64,000 nucleotides of DNA from Halorubellus sp034808145 (GTDB taxonomy: Archaea > Halobacteriota > Halobacteria > Halobacteriales > Natrialbaceae): NCBI RefSeq assembly GCF_034808145.1, contig NZ_JAXHGM010000004.1, positions 248,001 to 312,000 of the forward strand, given 5' to 3'. Shown piece by piece: positions 15,411 through 24,443 of the stretch. The notes under the pieces are model-generated. The model ran no database searches. It saw only the letters and a program-made list of their open reading frames with translations, and was not told the DNA's origin. Positions within the stretch are counted from its first letter, which is position 1. Every line of letters starts with the position of its first letter. The position numbers were made by a program, and so were the translations under genes.

Positions 15411-17300
15411 ATGGAGACGCCTCCGGACACGGACGTCCTCGAAGCGCTCGCCAGCCTCCCGACGCTCGCGCACCCGACCGTCTCCCCGGACGGCTCCGAG
15501 GTCGCGTTCTACTACGACGACACCGGTCGGAACGAACTGCACGTCCTCGACCTGGAGACCGGCGACCGCGAGCAGTGGAGCGACGGCGAAGTACCGCGGA
15601 ACGCCCGCTGGTTCGTCGAGTGGGCCGCCGACGGCGACGCCATCTACTTCCACCTCGACGACGACGGCGACGAACAGAACGACATCCACCGCATCACGCG
15701 AGACGGCGACGTCGAACCGGTCGTCGAGATGGACGGCCAAGCGATGCTGCACGACGTCGGCGAGGACGGCGAGACGCTCCTCGTCGGGTCCTCGCGCGAC
15801 GGCCAGATGAACGTCTACCGGCACGACCTCGAATCCGGCGACACGACGAAGGTCACCGACCACGACCGCGCCGTCTGGGCGTCGCACCTCTCGCCCGACG
15901 GCGACCGGATCGCGTACTCGACGAACGAGACCGACGACTACGACAACAAGGACGTCTACGTCGCTGATACCGACGGCTCGAACGCACGCAACCTCGAGAT
16001 CGGTGACGTCGGCGCCGAGTCGATGCCCGTCGACTGGAGCCCCGACGGCGACCGCCTCCTCGTGATCGACAACTCGGCCGACCTCTCCCGCGTCGGCGTC
16101 TACGACCTCGACGCCGACGACGTGACGTGGTACGGGACCGACGAGTACGAGGAGACCGCGCAGTTCTTCACCGAAGACGGCGAGCGGATCGTCGCCACCC
16201 GCGACCGCGACGCCATCACTACCCTGGTCGTCTACGACGCCGAGACCGGCGGCCGCAAGGAGCTCGACCTTCCCGACGGCGTCGCCGGATTCGGCATGGC
16301 CGGCGACGCGAGCGTCGACGACTCCACCGTCGCGCTCACCCACACGACCCCGACGACCCGTACGGAACTGCTCACGTACGACCTCGACACCGACGAGACC
16401 GAGACGCTCGTCGAACCCGAGTACGGGCCGTTCGACCCCGACGACTTCGCGGACGCCGAGTACCTCACCGTCGACTCCGACGGCGTCCCCGACACCGCCC
16501 AGCACGCGGTCGAGCACGACCCCTACGAGACGTTCGACGTCGGTGCGATCCTCTACGACTCCGGCGAACGCCCGTCGCCGCTCGTCGTCAACCCCCACGG
16601 CGGCCCGCGGGCCCGCGACACCATGCGCTTCGACCTCTACACGCAGGTCCTCGCCTCCATGGGCTTCTCCGTCCTTCAGGTGAACTACCGCGGGTCGACC
16701 GGCCGCGGCCGCGAGTTCGTCGAGGAACTCATCGAGGACTGGGGCGGCGCCGAACAGGGCGACGTCGCCACCGCCGCCGAGCACGTCCTCGAGACGCGCG
16801 ACTGGCTCGACGACGACCGCGTCGTCGTCTTCGGGGGCAGCTACGGCGGCTACAGCGCGTACTGGCAGGCCGTCCAGTACCCCGACCTCTACGACGCCAG
16901 CGTCGCGTGGATCGGCCTCACCGACCTCGAAGACATGTACGAGAACACCATGCCGCACTTCAAGACCGAACTCATGGTGAAGTACCTCGGGACGCCCGAG
17001 GAGAACGCCGACCTCTACCGCGAACGCTCGCCGGTCGAGTACGTCGAGAACGTCGACGCCCCCATGTTCCTCGTCCACGGCGTCAACGACCGCCGCGTCC
17101 CCGTCTCCCAGGCACGCATCTTCCGTGACGCGCTCGACGACGCCGGCTACGACGACGGCGACGACTACGAGTACGAGGAACTCGGCGAGGAAGGCCACGC
17201 CTCCAGCGACCAGGACCAGAAACTCCGCATGTTCGAACTCCTCGAGGACTTCCTCGACCGCCGCATCGGCACGCGCGTCGACGCACCCGCCGACGACTGA
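15411..17300 (+). CDS. S9 family prolyl oligopeptidase/acylaminoacyl peptidase
   Basis: A 629-residue cytosolic serine peptidase. The N-terminal half is a beta-propeller made of repeats such as 'TVSPDGSEVAF', 'HLSPDGDRIAYS' and 'DWSPDGDRLL'. The C-terminal alpha/beta hydrolase carries the nucleophile Ser in GGSYGGYSAYW, the Asp in VHGVNDRRVP and the His in GEEGHASS. Such enzymes release short or N-acylated peptides. The ATG at 15411 has a TATA-like GCTTATG about 28 nt upstream; an in-frame ATG at 15384 would overlap that element. It is transcribed divergently from the penicillin-acylase-like gene and converges on ndk. Confidence 0.93.
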   Translation: METPPDTDVLEALASLPTLAHPTVSPDGSEVAFYYDDTGRNELHVLDLETGDREQWSDGEVPRNARWFVEWAADGDAIYFHLDDDGDEQNDIHRITRDGDVEPVVEMDGQAMLHDVGEDGETLLVGSSRDGQMNVYRHDLESGDTTKVTDHDRAVWASHLSPDGDRIAYSTNETDDYDNKDVYVADTDGSNARNLEIGDVGAESMPVDWSPDGDRLLVIDNSADLSRVGVYDLDADDVTWYGTDEYEETAQFFTEDGERIVATRDRDAITTLVVYDAETGGRKELDLPDGVAGFGMAGDASVDDSTVALTHTTPTTRTELLTYDLDTDETETLVEPEYGPFDPDDFADAEYLTVDSDGVPDTAQHAVEHDPYETFDVGAILYDSGERPSPLVVNPHGGPRARDTMRFDLYTQVLASMGFSVLQVNYRGSTGRGREFVEELIEDWGGAEQGDVATAAEHVLETRDWLDDDRVVVFGGSYGGYSAYWQAVQYPDLYDASVAWIGLTDLEDMYENTMPHFKTELMVKYLGTPEENADLYRERSPVEYVENVDAPMFLVHGVNDRRVPVSQARIFRDALDDAGYDDGDDYEYEELGEEGHASSDQDQKLRMFELLEDFLDRRIGTRVDAPADD

Positions 17301-17412
17301 CGACCGACGGTCGACGCGTCACACCCGTCGCCGTCGACCGAATCGACCGAACGCAACGTACCCGTCGCTATCGAACGAGCGAACAAAGCGAGAAACGCGC
17401 GGAACCGGCTGG

Positions 17413-17877
17413 TTACTCGTACAGCCAGGTCTCGTCGTGGCCCTCGTAGGCCACGAGCTCGTCGTCGTCGAAGTGGATCGAGATCTCGCGCTCGTTCGCG
17501 CCCTCGTCCTCGTGGTCCGCCGCGTGCACGACGTTCCGACCGAGGTCGAGCGCGTAGTCACCGCGGATGGTGCCCGCGTCCGCCTCGAGCGGGTCCGTCG
17601 CACCGATCATCTGCCGGACCTGCCGCGTCGCGTCCTCGCCCTCCCAGACCATCGGGACGACCGGTCCCGAGGTGATGAAGTCGACGAGGTCGTCGAAGAA
17701 CGGCTTGTCCTCGTGCTCGGCGTAATGCTCGTGTGCCGTCTCCTCGTCGAGAATCTCGACCTTCATCCCGACGAGCTTCAGGCCACGGTCCTCGAGACGC
17801 GAGATGACGGTGCCGACGAGCCCGCGCGCGAACGCGTCGGGCTTGACCATCACGAACGTCCGCTCGTGCTCGGTCAT
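17413..17877 (-). CDS. ndk: Nucleoside diphosphate kinase
   Basis: A 154-residue enzyme that transfers the gamma phosphate of ATP to NDPs. 'TFVMVKPDAFARGLVG' begins the ferredoxin-like fold, and the phospho-acceptor His118 lies in GRNVVHAADHED. The Lys of MVKPD is also conserved. The start is placed at MTEHERTF, whose ATG overlaps the rpl24e stop as ATGA; the frame continues upstream but only through rpl24e. It is the last gene of the leftward L7Ae-S28e-L24e-Ndk operon, an arrangement common in archaea. Confidence 0.97.
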   Translation of the reverse strand: MTEHERTFVMVKPDAFARGLVGTVISRLEDRGLKLVGMKVEILDEETAHEHYAEHEDKPFFDDLVDFITSGPVVPMVWEGEDATRQVRQMIGATDPLEADAGTIRGDYALDLGRNVVHAADHEDEGANEREISIHFDDDELVAYEGHDETWLYE

Positions 17878-18071
17878 TCGTCGGACACCCCGGAGTTCGC
17901 GCGACCCTCGTCCGTCCACTCGAGGTCGCGGGGCTCGCGGCCGAGGTCCGCGTTCTTCTCGCACTTCGCGCTACAGTAGTGAATCGTCGTGCCGTCCTTG
18001 CGAACGAACATCGTCCCGGTACCGGGCTCGATGTCGTCACCGCAGTAATCACAGGCTCGAGTCTGGGGCAT
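17874..18071 (-). CDS. rpl24e: Ribosomal protein L24e
   Basis: A 65-residue zinc-finger protein of the large subunit. Two Cys pairs, CDYC (residues 7-10) and CSAKC (33-37), make the zinc site, with 'GTGTMFVRKDGTTIHYC' between them. It overlaps S28e by one base (TAATG) and ndk by four, so the whole operon is tightly coupled. Confidence 0.95.
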   Translation of the reverse strand: MPQTRACDYCGDDIEPGTGTMFVRKDGTTIHYCSAKCEKNADLGREPRDLEWTDEGRANSGVSDE

Positions 18072-18295
18072 TATTGGCCTCCGATGGAGTCGGCCTCGCG
18101 GGCGGTCTCTCGCAGCTGGAGGACGTCGCCCTCGCGGACCGGACCGAGGCAGTTTCGCGTGATGATGCGACCCTGATTCTCGCCTTCGCGGATGCGGCAC
18201 TTGACCTGCATGGCCTCACCGTGCATGCCGGTCTTGCCGACGATCTCGATAACTTCCGCGGGCGTGGAGCCGCTCTCTGATTCTTCTGCGCTCAT
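18071..18295 (-). CDS. rps28e: Ribosomal protein S28e
   Basis: A 74-residue small-subunit protein with an OB-like barrel. Family signatures are 'AEVIEIVGKTGMHGEAMQVK' and 'ITRNCLGPVREGDVL' followed by 'LRETAREA'. It lies six bases after rpl7ae and overlaps rpl24e by one base. Confidence 0.96.
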   Translation of the reverse strand: MSAEESESGSTPAEVIEIVGKTGMHGEAMQVKCRIREGENQGRIITRNCLGPVREGDVLQLRETAREADSIGGQ

Positions 18296-18301
18296 GGCCT
18301 A

Positions 18302-18661
18302 TCAGAGGTCCTCGAGCTTCGAGGCGATATCGTCGACCTGATCCGAGGCGTCGCCGGCGTCGACGACGGCCGCGGCAGCGCTGCCGACCTCGAGGCCGGC
18401 GGCGTGCCCGACGTCGTCCTGGGTCTCCACGAAGACGACCGGGATACCCTTCTCGTCGGCGAGCTCGGGGAGGTGCATGACGATCTCCTCGGGCTGGACG
18501 TCCTCGGCCACGTACACGATGTCCGCGTTCCCGCGTTCGACGGCCTTGGTCGTCTCGTTCGTTCCTTTCTTTACGCTACCTGTGTCTCGTGCGACCTCGA
18601 GCGCCTCGAGGGCGTCGTTTTGGAGGTCGGCTGGGACTTCTTTGTTGACGTAAACTGGCAT
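18302..18661 (-). CDS. rpl7ae: Ribosomal protein L7Ae
   Basis: A 119-residue K-turn-binding protein. Besides the ribosome it serves in box C/D and H/ACA RNPs and in archaeal RNase P. The K-turn recognition motif is visible in 'KKGTNETTKAVERGNADIV' followed by 'AEDVQPEEIVMHL'. It is the first gene of its operon and is preceded by an unusually long untranslated leader. Autogenous control through a K-turn in the leader is known for archaeal L7Ae and is possible here. Confidence 0.97.
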   Translation of the reverse strand: MPVYVNKEVPADLQNDALEALEVARDTGSVKKGTNETTKAVERGNADIVYVAEDVQPEEIVMHLPELADEKGIPVVFVETQDDVGHAAGLEVGSAAAAVVDAGDASDQVDDIASKLEDL

Positions 18662-18831
18662 GGTTGTTCACCTTGTCTACGCGTGGGCTCGCGCTCCCCT
18701 GCCGTCCGCGGACTCGTGTGTCCGCTTGGGCCGACCGGCTGGGTGCGGGACGGCCCTCGTCCTGTGGGGCTAGGAGCATCATCAACCCCGCGTAGGGTGT
18801 ACCTCGTGAGTTTCTGGGCCCGCCTTATAAG
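18662..18831 (-). promoter_or_regulatory. Promoter and long leader of the rpl7ae operon
   Basis: A TATA element CTTATAAG (18824-18831) lies about 165 bases before the rpl7ae ATG, implying a leader of about 135-140 nt where most genes here have none. Near the inferred 5' end, bases 18766-18789 read on the minus strand as GGGG, then TTGATGATGCTCCTAG, then CCCC. This is a short hairpin whose loop contains TGATGA, similar to a C box. No matching CTGA (D box) is seen next to it, so a K-turn is not demonstrated. Confidence 0.45.
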
Positions 18832-18904
18832 CATGTTCAATCCGCTCCTCGGGTGGGTCGGGGTGTCACGCCGTCGCGGCAGTCGAACTGCCAGATGAAC
18901 AACC

Positions 18905-18911
18905 ACTTATC
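18905..18911 (+). promoter_or_regulatory. Promoter element of the first paralogue lipoprotein gene
   Basis: CACTTATCGG places ACTTATC 29 nt before the ATG at 18934. This is the same CACTTA core and the same spacing as before the related genes at 22852 and 24599. Confidence 0.55.
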
Positions 18912-18933
18912 GGTTCGTGCCAGAACGTATCGT

Positions 18934-19848
18934 ATGGAAGAGATGAGTCGGCGTGGGCTGCTGCGGTCGGCCGCGGCGGCCGGGACGACGACCGTCGGGG
19001 TCGCGATGGCGGGATGTGCCGCGCTCGACGGGGACTCGGACGGGAGCGGCGGCGAGTACCGGTCGACGATCACGCACCCGGGCTGGTTCGACGCGTCCCA
19101 GTCCGCGGCCGCGCCGGACGGGTACCGACTCGACGTCGTCATCACGTGGGACCTCGCGGCGCTCCGCGATATCGACGCCGACCTCCCCGAGTGGCTCGAA
19201 GGAGCGGGGACGAACCGGATGCCCGGCATCGACCAGCCGATGCAGCGACAGACGTTCACTGCGATGCCGCACCCCGTCAGAGTCACCTCGTACGCGGACG
19301 CGGAGGCTCTCCGGACCGCCGCTCGCGAGAGCGACGCGTACGCACCCGTCGACGGACTCGACGAGGTCTACGGGCACGCGGACGAGCACGGCGTGACGGT
19401 CGTCGGGGACGGCGTCGCCGTGAGCGTCGACCGATACGACGGCGACCAGTCCGCTTCGCCAGTCGACGACGTCGCCGCACACGCGAAGATGCTCGCCGCT
19501 CGCGAGGACGCCGAGTTCGCGACGGCGTCCGACGCGCTCTCCCGAACCGACAGATTGGTCGACGCGGTCGGCACGCAGACCATCGCGCGACTCCGACCGC
19601 GCCGGACCAACCTCGAGATCGGCCTGAAGGGCGTCGGCGAGGGGTTCACGGTCGGCCCCGAGCGAACCCAGCACCGCGCAGTCGGGCTCGGCGACGACCT
19701 CGACCCGGACACGTTCAAGCAGCGACGACTCTCCGGCGGCAGTGACTACGCGCCCTACGACGACGTCTCGGTCAGTGGTGGCGACGGCACGGCCGTGCTG
19801 GAGGGTTCGGTCCCGACGAGCGAGTTCGATATGCTGTCGCGCTACTAA
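18934..19848 (+). CDS. Tat lipoprotein, paralogue A of an unnamed exported family (short form)
   Basis: A 304-residue protein of unknown function. The signal has twin arginines (EMSRRGLLRSAAAAGTTT) and a lipobox MAGC, so it should be a membrane-anchored lipoprotein outside the cell. The mature part matches the proteins at 22852 and 24599. Shared elements are an early 'DLAALRDIDADLPEWL' helix, 'GVTVVGDGVAVSVD', 'FTVGPERTQHRAV', and near the end 'GSVPTSEFDMLSRY', where it stops. The other two continue into a beta-rich C-terminal domain that A lacks. The ATG at 18934 follows its promoter by 29 nt; 81 bases of open frame upstream are not protein-like. Confidence 0.8.
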   Translation: MEEMSRRGLLRSAAAAGTTTVGVAMAGCAALDGDSDGSGGEYRSTITHPGWFDASQSAAAPDGYRLDVVITWDLAALRDIDADLPEWLEGAGTNRMPGIDQPMQRQTFTAMPHPVRVTSYADAEALRTAARESDAYAPVDGLDEVYGHADEHGVTVVGDGVAVSVDRYDGDQSASPVDDVAAHAKMLAAREDAEFATASDALSRTDRLVDAVGTQTIARLRPRRTNLEIGLKGVGEGFTVGPERTQHRAVGLGDDLDPDTFKQRRLSGGSDYAPYDDVSVSGGDGTAVLEGSVPTSEFDMLSRY

Positions 19849-19937
19849 GCGAGTCACCGGTCGCCGGACGGGGCTGTCGAGGCGGTCGCTTCGGTCGTCA
19901 CCACGTTCTTGTACGTGTGGCCCCCAGCCCCGCATCA

Positions 19938-22763
19938 ATGGACGCGCTCGACCTGCTGGAAGCCGAGACCGGCGTCGACGTGGACGCGGTCGCGGTCGAC
20001 GACGCCGACGTCCTCGAGTCGCTGTCGCCGTCGGTCCGACGGTGGTGGGTCGAGCAGTTCGGCGAGTTCGTCCCGGAGAACGGCGGGTTCTTCACGCCGC
20101 CACAGAAGGCGGCGATACCGCTCGTCGAGCGCGGGGAGAACGCGCTGGTGTGTGCGCCGACGGGGAGCGGGAAGACCCTCGCGTCGTTCACGTCCATCAT
20201 CGACGCGCTGTTCGAGCGCGAGCGCGAACGCGAGGAGGGCCTCGAGAACTCGGTGTACTGCCTGTACGTGTCGCCGCTGAAGTCCCTCGCGAACGACATC
20301 CACCGGAACCTCACCGAGCCCCTCGAGGGCATCACCGACATCGCCGCCGAGCGCGGGGAGGACGTCGGCGAGCTCCGGCACGCGATACGGCACGGGGACA
20401 CGAGCGACGCGGACCGCCAGAAGATGCTGCGGGAGACCCCGCACATCCTGAACACGACTCCGGAGACGCTCGCGATCCTCCTGAACTCGCCGAAGTTCCG
20501 GGAGAAGCTCCGGACGGTGGAGTACGTCGTCGTCGACGAGATTCACTCGCTCGCCGAGAGCAAGCGCGGGACGCACCTGTCGGTGAGCCTGGAGCGGTTG
20601 GAGGCGCTTGCGAACGGGTCGCCGACGCGTATCGGGTGTTCGGCGACCATCGAACCGCTGAGCCAGATGGCGAAGTTCCTCGTCGGCTACGAACCCGTCG
20701 ACGATGCCGGCGGGGAGGCTGCCGGCGAGGAGGCCGCCGGCGATGGCGCCGACGACGGGGCGCTGGTCGCCGAGCGCGAGCCACGGGATTACGAGATAGT
20801 GGACGCGCGGTTCGCGCGCGAGTTCGACCTCCGGCTGGAGTGTCCGACGGACGACCTCGTGCACACGCCGCGGGACGTCGTCACGGGCGAGTTCTACGAC
20901 TCGCTCCACGAGCACGTGCAGGGGCACACGAACACGCTCGTGTTCACGAACACGCGCTCCGGGGCCGAGCGCGTCCTCCACAACCTCCGCGACAGGTACG
21001 ACGCGTACGACGAGGCCAACTCGGCGTGCCATCACGGGAGCCTCTCGAAGGACGTCCGCCAGGAGGTCGAGCGGAAGCTCAAGGACGGCGAGCTCGACGT
21101 CGTCACGTCGTCGACGAGCCTCGAACTCGGGATCGACATGCCCCACGTCGACCTCGTGGTGCAGGTCGGGAGTCCGAAGTCGGTCGCGGCGCTCCTGCAG
21201 CGCGTCGGGCGCGCGGGCCATCGCGTCGGCGAGACCGTCACGGGCAGGGTGGTGGCGCTCGACCGCGACGAGCTCGTCGAGTGCGCGGTGATGCTGAAGA
21301 AGGCGACCGAGGGGTTCGTCGACTCCGTGAACGTCCCCGAGCGGTGCCAGGACGTCGCCGCCCAGCACGTCTACGGGATGGCCATCGCCGAGATTCGACC
21401 GGAAGCCGACGTCAAGCGCATCCTCCAGGGCGCGTATCCCTACCGGCACTACGGCGACGACGACTGGGAGCAGCTCGTCCGGTACCTCACCGCGGACTAC
21501 GACGGCCTCGAGGAGAAGAACGTGTACGCGAAGGTGTGGCGCGACGCGAACGACGAGCCCGGTGGCGAGCATCACTACGACGAGTACGAGCCGGGGACGG
21601 TCCTGATGGGGAAGCGCGGCCGGCTCGCGCGCGTCATCTACATGACGAACATCGGCACCATCCCGGACTCGTTCGCGTGCGACGTGTTCACTCGGAGCGG
21701 CGACGAGTGGGTGGGGCAGCTCGACGAGTCCTATCTCGATACGCTTGAGTCAGGGGACGTGTTCGTGCTCGGCGGGTCGAACTTCGAGTACAAGTACCGA
21801 CGGGGGTCGAAGGTGTACGTCGACCGAACGACTGCTTCTCCAACGGTCCCGTCGTGGTTCAGCGAGCGCCTGCCGCTCGCGTACGACCTCGGCGTGGAGG
21901 TGCTCGCGTTCCAGGAGGCACTCCTCGAGCGGTACGAGCGCGGCGGCACGCCCGCGGTCCGGCACTGGCTGCGCGAGCTGCCGGTGGACGAGCACGCGGT
22001 GCGCGCACTCAGTCGGATGTACGACGAGCAGGTCCGGTACGCGGGCGTCGACAGCGTGAGTACGCCCGACCGGCTCGCTATCGAGGAGGCTCGCGACCGG
22101 GACGCGTACGAGCGCCACTACTACGTGCATTCGAACTACGGGCGGCGGTTCAACGACGGGCTGTCGCGGCTGCTCGCGTACCGTATCGCGCAGGAGGCCA
22201 ACGCGAACGTCACGGTCGCGGTGGCGGACGACGGGTTCACGCTGAAGCTCCCGCTGAACCGGAAGGTCGACGTCGTCGGCATCGTCGAGGACCTCGACCC
22301 GGAGGCGGTCCGGGAGACGCTCCGGCAGGCAGTGGGAGGAACGGACCTCCTCCAGCGGTACTTCCGTATCGACGCGACGCGGGCGTTGATGATACTGAAG
22401 CGGTACAAGGGCTACGAGAAGTCCGCGAAGCAACAGCAGGTCGCCAGCGAGATGCTGCTGTCGTTCGCGGAGGACCTGGAGTCGTTCGCGGTCGTCGAGG
22501 AGACGTACCGCGAGATACTCGAGGACAAGCTCCACGTCGAGGGCATCGAGGCGTTCGCGCGCGCCGTCCGGACGGGCGACGTCGAGGTATCGCGGACGCG
22601 CGTGGAGTCGCCGTCGCCGCGCGCGTTCGGGCTGGCGACGCTGATGGCGAGCGACGTCGTGCTCGCGGAGGACGAGTCCGCGGTCCTCCAGGAGTTCCAC
22701 GAGCGCGTCGTCGACGCCATCGAGAGCGAGGACGAGGCCGCGGGACCGACCGCAGGCGGGTAG
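19938..22763 (+). CDS. lhr: Lhr-type ATP-dependent DNA helicase
   Basis: A 941-residue superfamily 2 helicase of the large helicase-related (Lhr) group, linked to DNA repair and replication-coupled unwinding. The N-terminal RecA domain has Q-like 'FFTPPQKAAIPL', Walker A CAPTGSGKT (about residues 72-80), 'SPLKSLANDIHRNL', DEIH (about 200) and the SAT motif. The second domain has 'VFTNTRSGAERVLHNLRDRY', 'TSSTSLELGIDMPHVD' and 'QRVGRAGHRVG'. The long C-terminal part is the Lhr winged-helix and beta region. An Ala/Gly/Asp/Glu-rich insert near residue 260 is probably a surface loop. An in-frame GTG 21 bases upstream is possible, but the ATG is preferred. Confidence 0.92.
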   Translation: MDALDLLEAETGVDVDAVAVDDADVLESLSPSVRRWWVEQFGEFVPENGGFFTPPQKAAIPLVERGENALVCAPTGSGKTLASFTSIIDALFEREREREEGLENSVYCLYVSPLKSLANDIHRNLTEPLEGITDIAAERGEDVGELRHAIRHGDTSDADRQKMLRETPHILNTTPETLAILLNSPKFREKLRTVEYVVVDEIHSLAESKRGTHLSVSLERLEALANGSPTRIGCSATIEPLSQMAKFLVGYEPVDDAGGEAAGEEAAGDGADDGALVAEREPRDYEIVDARFAREFDLRLECPTDDLVHTPRDVVTGEFYDSLHEHVQGHTNTLVFTNTRSGAERVLHNLRDRYDAYDEANSACHHGSLSKDVRQEVERKLKDGELDVVTSSTSLELGIDMPHVDLVVQVGSPKSVAALLQRVGRAGHRVGETVTGRVVALDRDELVECAVMLKKATEGFVDSVNVPERCQDVAAQHVYGMAIAEIRPEADVKRILQGAYPYRHYGDDDWEQLVRYLTADYDGLEEKNVYAKVWRDANDEPGGEHHYDEYEPGTVLMGKRGRLARVIYMTNIGTIPDSFACDVFTRSGDEWVGQLDESYLDTLESGDVFVLGGSNFEYKYRRGSKVYVDRTTASPTVPSWFSERLPLAYDLGVEVLAFQEALLERYERGGTPAVRHWLRELPVDEHAVRALSRMYDEQVRYAGVDSVSTPDRLAIEEARDRDAYERHYYVHSNYGRRFNDGLSRLLAYRIAQEANANVTVAVADDGFTLKLPLNRKVDVVGIVEDLDPEAVRETLRQAVGGTDLLQRYFRIDATRALMILKRYKGYEKSAKQQQVASEMLLSFAEDLESFAVVEETYREILEDKLHVEGIEAFARAVRTGDVEVSRTRVESPSPRAFGLATLMASDVVLAEDESAVLQEFHERVVDAIESEDEAAGPTAGG

Positions 22764-22817
22764 GTCAGTCGGCGCACCGCGGACTGGCGCGGTTCCGGCG
22801 TACGTTCGAGCCAACAC

Positions 22818-22830
22818 AAGACACTTCAGG
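22818..22830 (+). promoter_or_regulatory. Promoter element of paralogue B (AAGACACTT motif)
   Basis: AAGACACTTCAGG, with the ACTT core about 29 nt before the ATG at 22852. The first nine bases are identical to the elements at 24565 and 30545. Confidence 0.55.
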
Positions 22831-22851
22831 AATCACGGGCATTCGTATCGT

Positions 22852-24135
22852 ATGGAAGACGTGTCACGCCGCCGGCTGCTGGGTGCCGGGGGCGGGCTGC
22901 TCGCCGCGGCCGGCGTGGCGTCGACCGTCGAGTCCGGCGCCCTCGACGACCTTGGCGGCGCGTACGACGCGGACGACCCGGGATATCTCGACCTGCTCGT
23001 CGAAGACGACTGGCTCCCGGACGCGGTCACGGCCGACGGCGGGTTCGACGTCCGTCGCGTCGAGTACGTCGACAGCGAGGCGGTCGCGTCGGTCGGCGAG
23101 TCGCTCCCGCCGGCGACGCGTCGATACCTCCGTCGGCCGCTGTTCGACCACGCAGATCTGTTCCTCGACCCCGCGGTCGTGAGCGAGTACGTCTACACGC
23201 GGGGGTCGTGGCCGCGGTTCCGCGTCGGCCGGCTCCAGCCTGACGCGGACCCGGAGGCGGTCGCGGCGGACGCCGGCGTCCCGTTCGAGCCGATACCGGG
23301 GACTGACCTCGTGGGTCGCGTCGACGAGGGGGGCGTCCAGGTCGTGGCCGAGGACGTGCTGTTCCAGGGGTACTGGTGGGGCGAGTACTTCGGGAACGAG
23401 ATGGACGCCGACCGCGAATCGGAACTGCTCGCCGAGGCGGCGTCGGTGGTCGAGGCACGGCCGGAATCGCCACCGGTCGGCGGGGAGGCCGTGGCGCGCT
23501 TGCGGCGGGTCGCGGACGCGGTTGGGGCGCCGACGTACGCCGCGCTCCATCCGAGCGTGAAGTCGGGGTCGTCAGTCGATTCGCCGCTGGGTGGACTTGA
23601 CGGCGTCGCCCACGCTGCCGGGTTCGACGTCGGGCGCGAGTCGACTGCGCTCCGCGAGGTCGTGACGTTCGCGGAGGACCCGGACGTCACCGCGGTCCGT
23701 GAGCGACGTGACGCCGCGAGCGCGTACGACGGCTACCGCGGCGTGACGGTGCGTTCGGTCGACGACGCGGTGTGGCTCACGGGCGAGACGCCGACGCATC
23801 GCGTCGACCTCCTCTCGCGCGGCCGGCCGGCGCCGCCGACGTCGTTCGACTTCCGGCGCGAGGACGGGACCGGCGACGTCGTCGTGACGTACGTCGACGG
23901 GCCGGCGCTCCCCGCGAACCGCGTCCAGGTCGCGACGTGGCTTCCGGATTCGGCGGCCGCCGACGTCGCGACCGTCGACGTCCACTTCGGGCGGTCGCAG
24001 GGGCAGGTCGAACCAGGGGACGTCGCGACGGTTCCCGGGAACGCCATCGAGAACGGTGTCGTCGTTCGCTGGCTCGAACTAGAGACGGAGACCGCGAGCG
24101 ACTGGCGCGCGCTCGCCGACGCCACCTTCGACTGA
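22852..24135 (+). CDS. Tat-exported protein, paralogue B of an unnamed family (long form)
   Basis: A 427-residue protein of unknown function. The N-terminus has a twin-arginine signal (EDVSRRRLLGAGGGLLAAAG) but no lipobox Cys, so it would be released or held by an uncleaved signal. The middle part matches the proteins at 18934 and 24599: 'DDWLPDAV', 'LDPAVVSEY', 'FDVGRESTALREVV' and 'TGETPTHRVDLLSRG'. The last 90 residues are a beta-rich domain with 'DVVVTYVDGPALPANRVQV', a pattern I associate with C-terminal domains of haloarchaeal pilin-like and exported proteins. It begins 88 bases after the Lhr gene with its own promoter. Confidence 0.8.
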   Translation: MEDVSRRRLLGAGGGLLAAAGVASTVESGALDDLGGAYDADDPGYLDLLVEDDWLPDAVTADGGFDVRRVEYVDSEAVASVGESLPPATRRYLRRPLFDHADLFLDPAVVSEYVYTRGSWPRFRVGRLQPDADPEAVAADAGVPFEPIPGTDLVGRVDEGGVQVVAEDVLFQGYWWGEYFGNEMDADRESELLAEAASVVEARPESPPVGGEAVARLRRVADAVGAPTYAALHPSVKSGSSVDSPLGGLDGVAHAAGFDVGRESTALREVVTFAEDPDVTAVRERRDAASAYDGYRGVTVRSVDDAVWLTGETPTHRVDLLSRGRPAPPTSFDFRREDGTGDVVVTYVDGPALPANRVQVATWLPDSAAADVATVDVHFGRSQGQVEPGDVATVPGNAIENGVVVRWLELETETASDWRALADATFD

Positions 24136-24155
24136 GTCGAGGATTCGGTGGCCGC

Positions 24156-24443
24156 TCACTCGCTCGTGCGACGCCCGAGGAGACGCCGGAGCCGACCCGC
24201 GTGGAACTTCAGGACGGCCCACGCCGCGACGAGGAGGAACACCCCACCGAACGCCGGAATCCAGTTCAGCAGGAACGGGCTCGTGCCGCCCGTGAACGCG
24301 TAGGTGACGCCGTACGCGATACAGGCGACGCCGAGACCCGCGATGAAGAGTGCGCCCCAGATGGACTCCTTGGCCCACTTGCCGAGTGACTCGCCGAGCG
24401 ATGACCCGGAGCTTCCCGAGGGAACGTACATATTCCACACCAT
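24156..24443 (-). CDS. Small two-helix membrane protein
   Basis: The product has about 95 residues with an amphipathic start ('MYVPSGSSGSSLGESLGKWA') and two membrane helices, 'IWGALFIAGLGVACIAYGVT' and 'IPAFGGVFLLVAAWAVLKF', then a basic tail. The function is unknown. The start is uncertain: an ATG at 24441-24443 is used, and another at 24429-24431 would be four codons shorter. It lies between two members of the exported-protein family on the opposite strand. Confidence 0.6.
   Translation of the reverse strand: MVWNMYVPSGSSGSSLGESLGKWAKESIWGALFIAGLGVACIAYGVTYAFTGGTSPFLLNWIPAFGGVFLLVAAWAVLKFHAGRLRRLLGRRTSE

Noticed and set aside
15294..17198. Long minus-strand reading frame continuing upstream of the penicillin-acylase-like gene
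   Set aside because: It is antisense to the S9 peptidase gene, Val/Gly/Arg-rich, and precedes the twin-arginine signal that marks the true N-terminus.
18766..18789. Definite K-turn/box C/D RNA before rpl7ae
   Set aside because: Only a C-box-like TGATGA is visible; no D box or tandem GA partner, so I kept it as a candidate leader element only.
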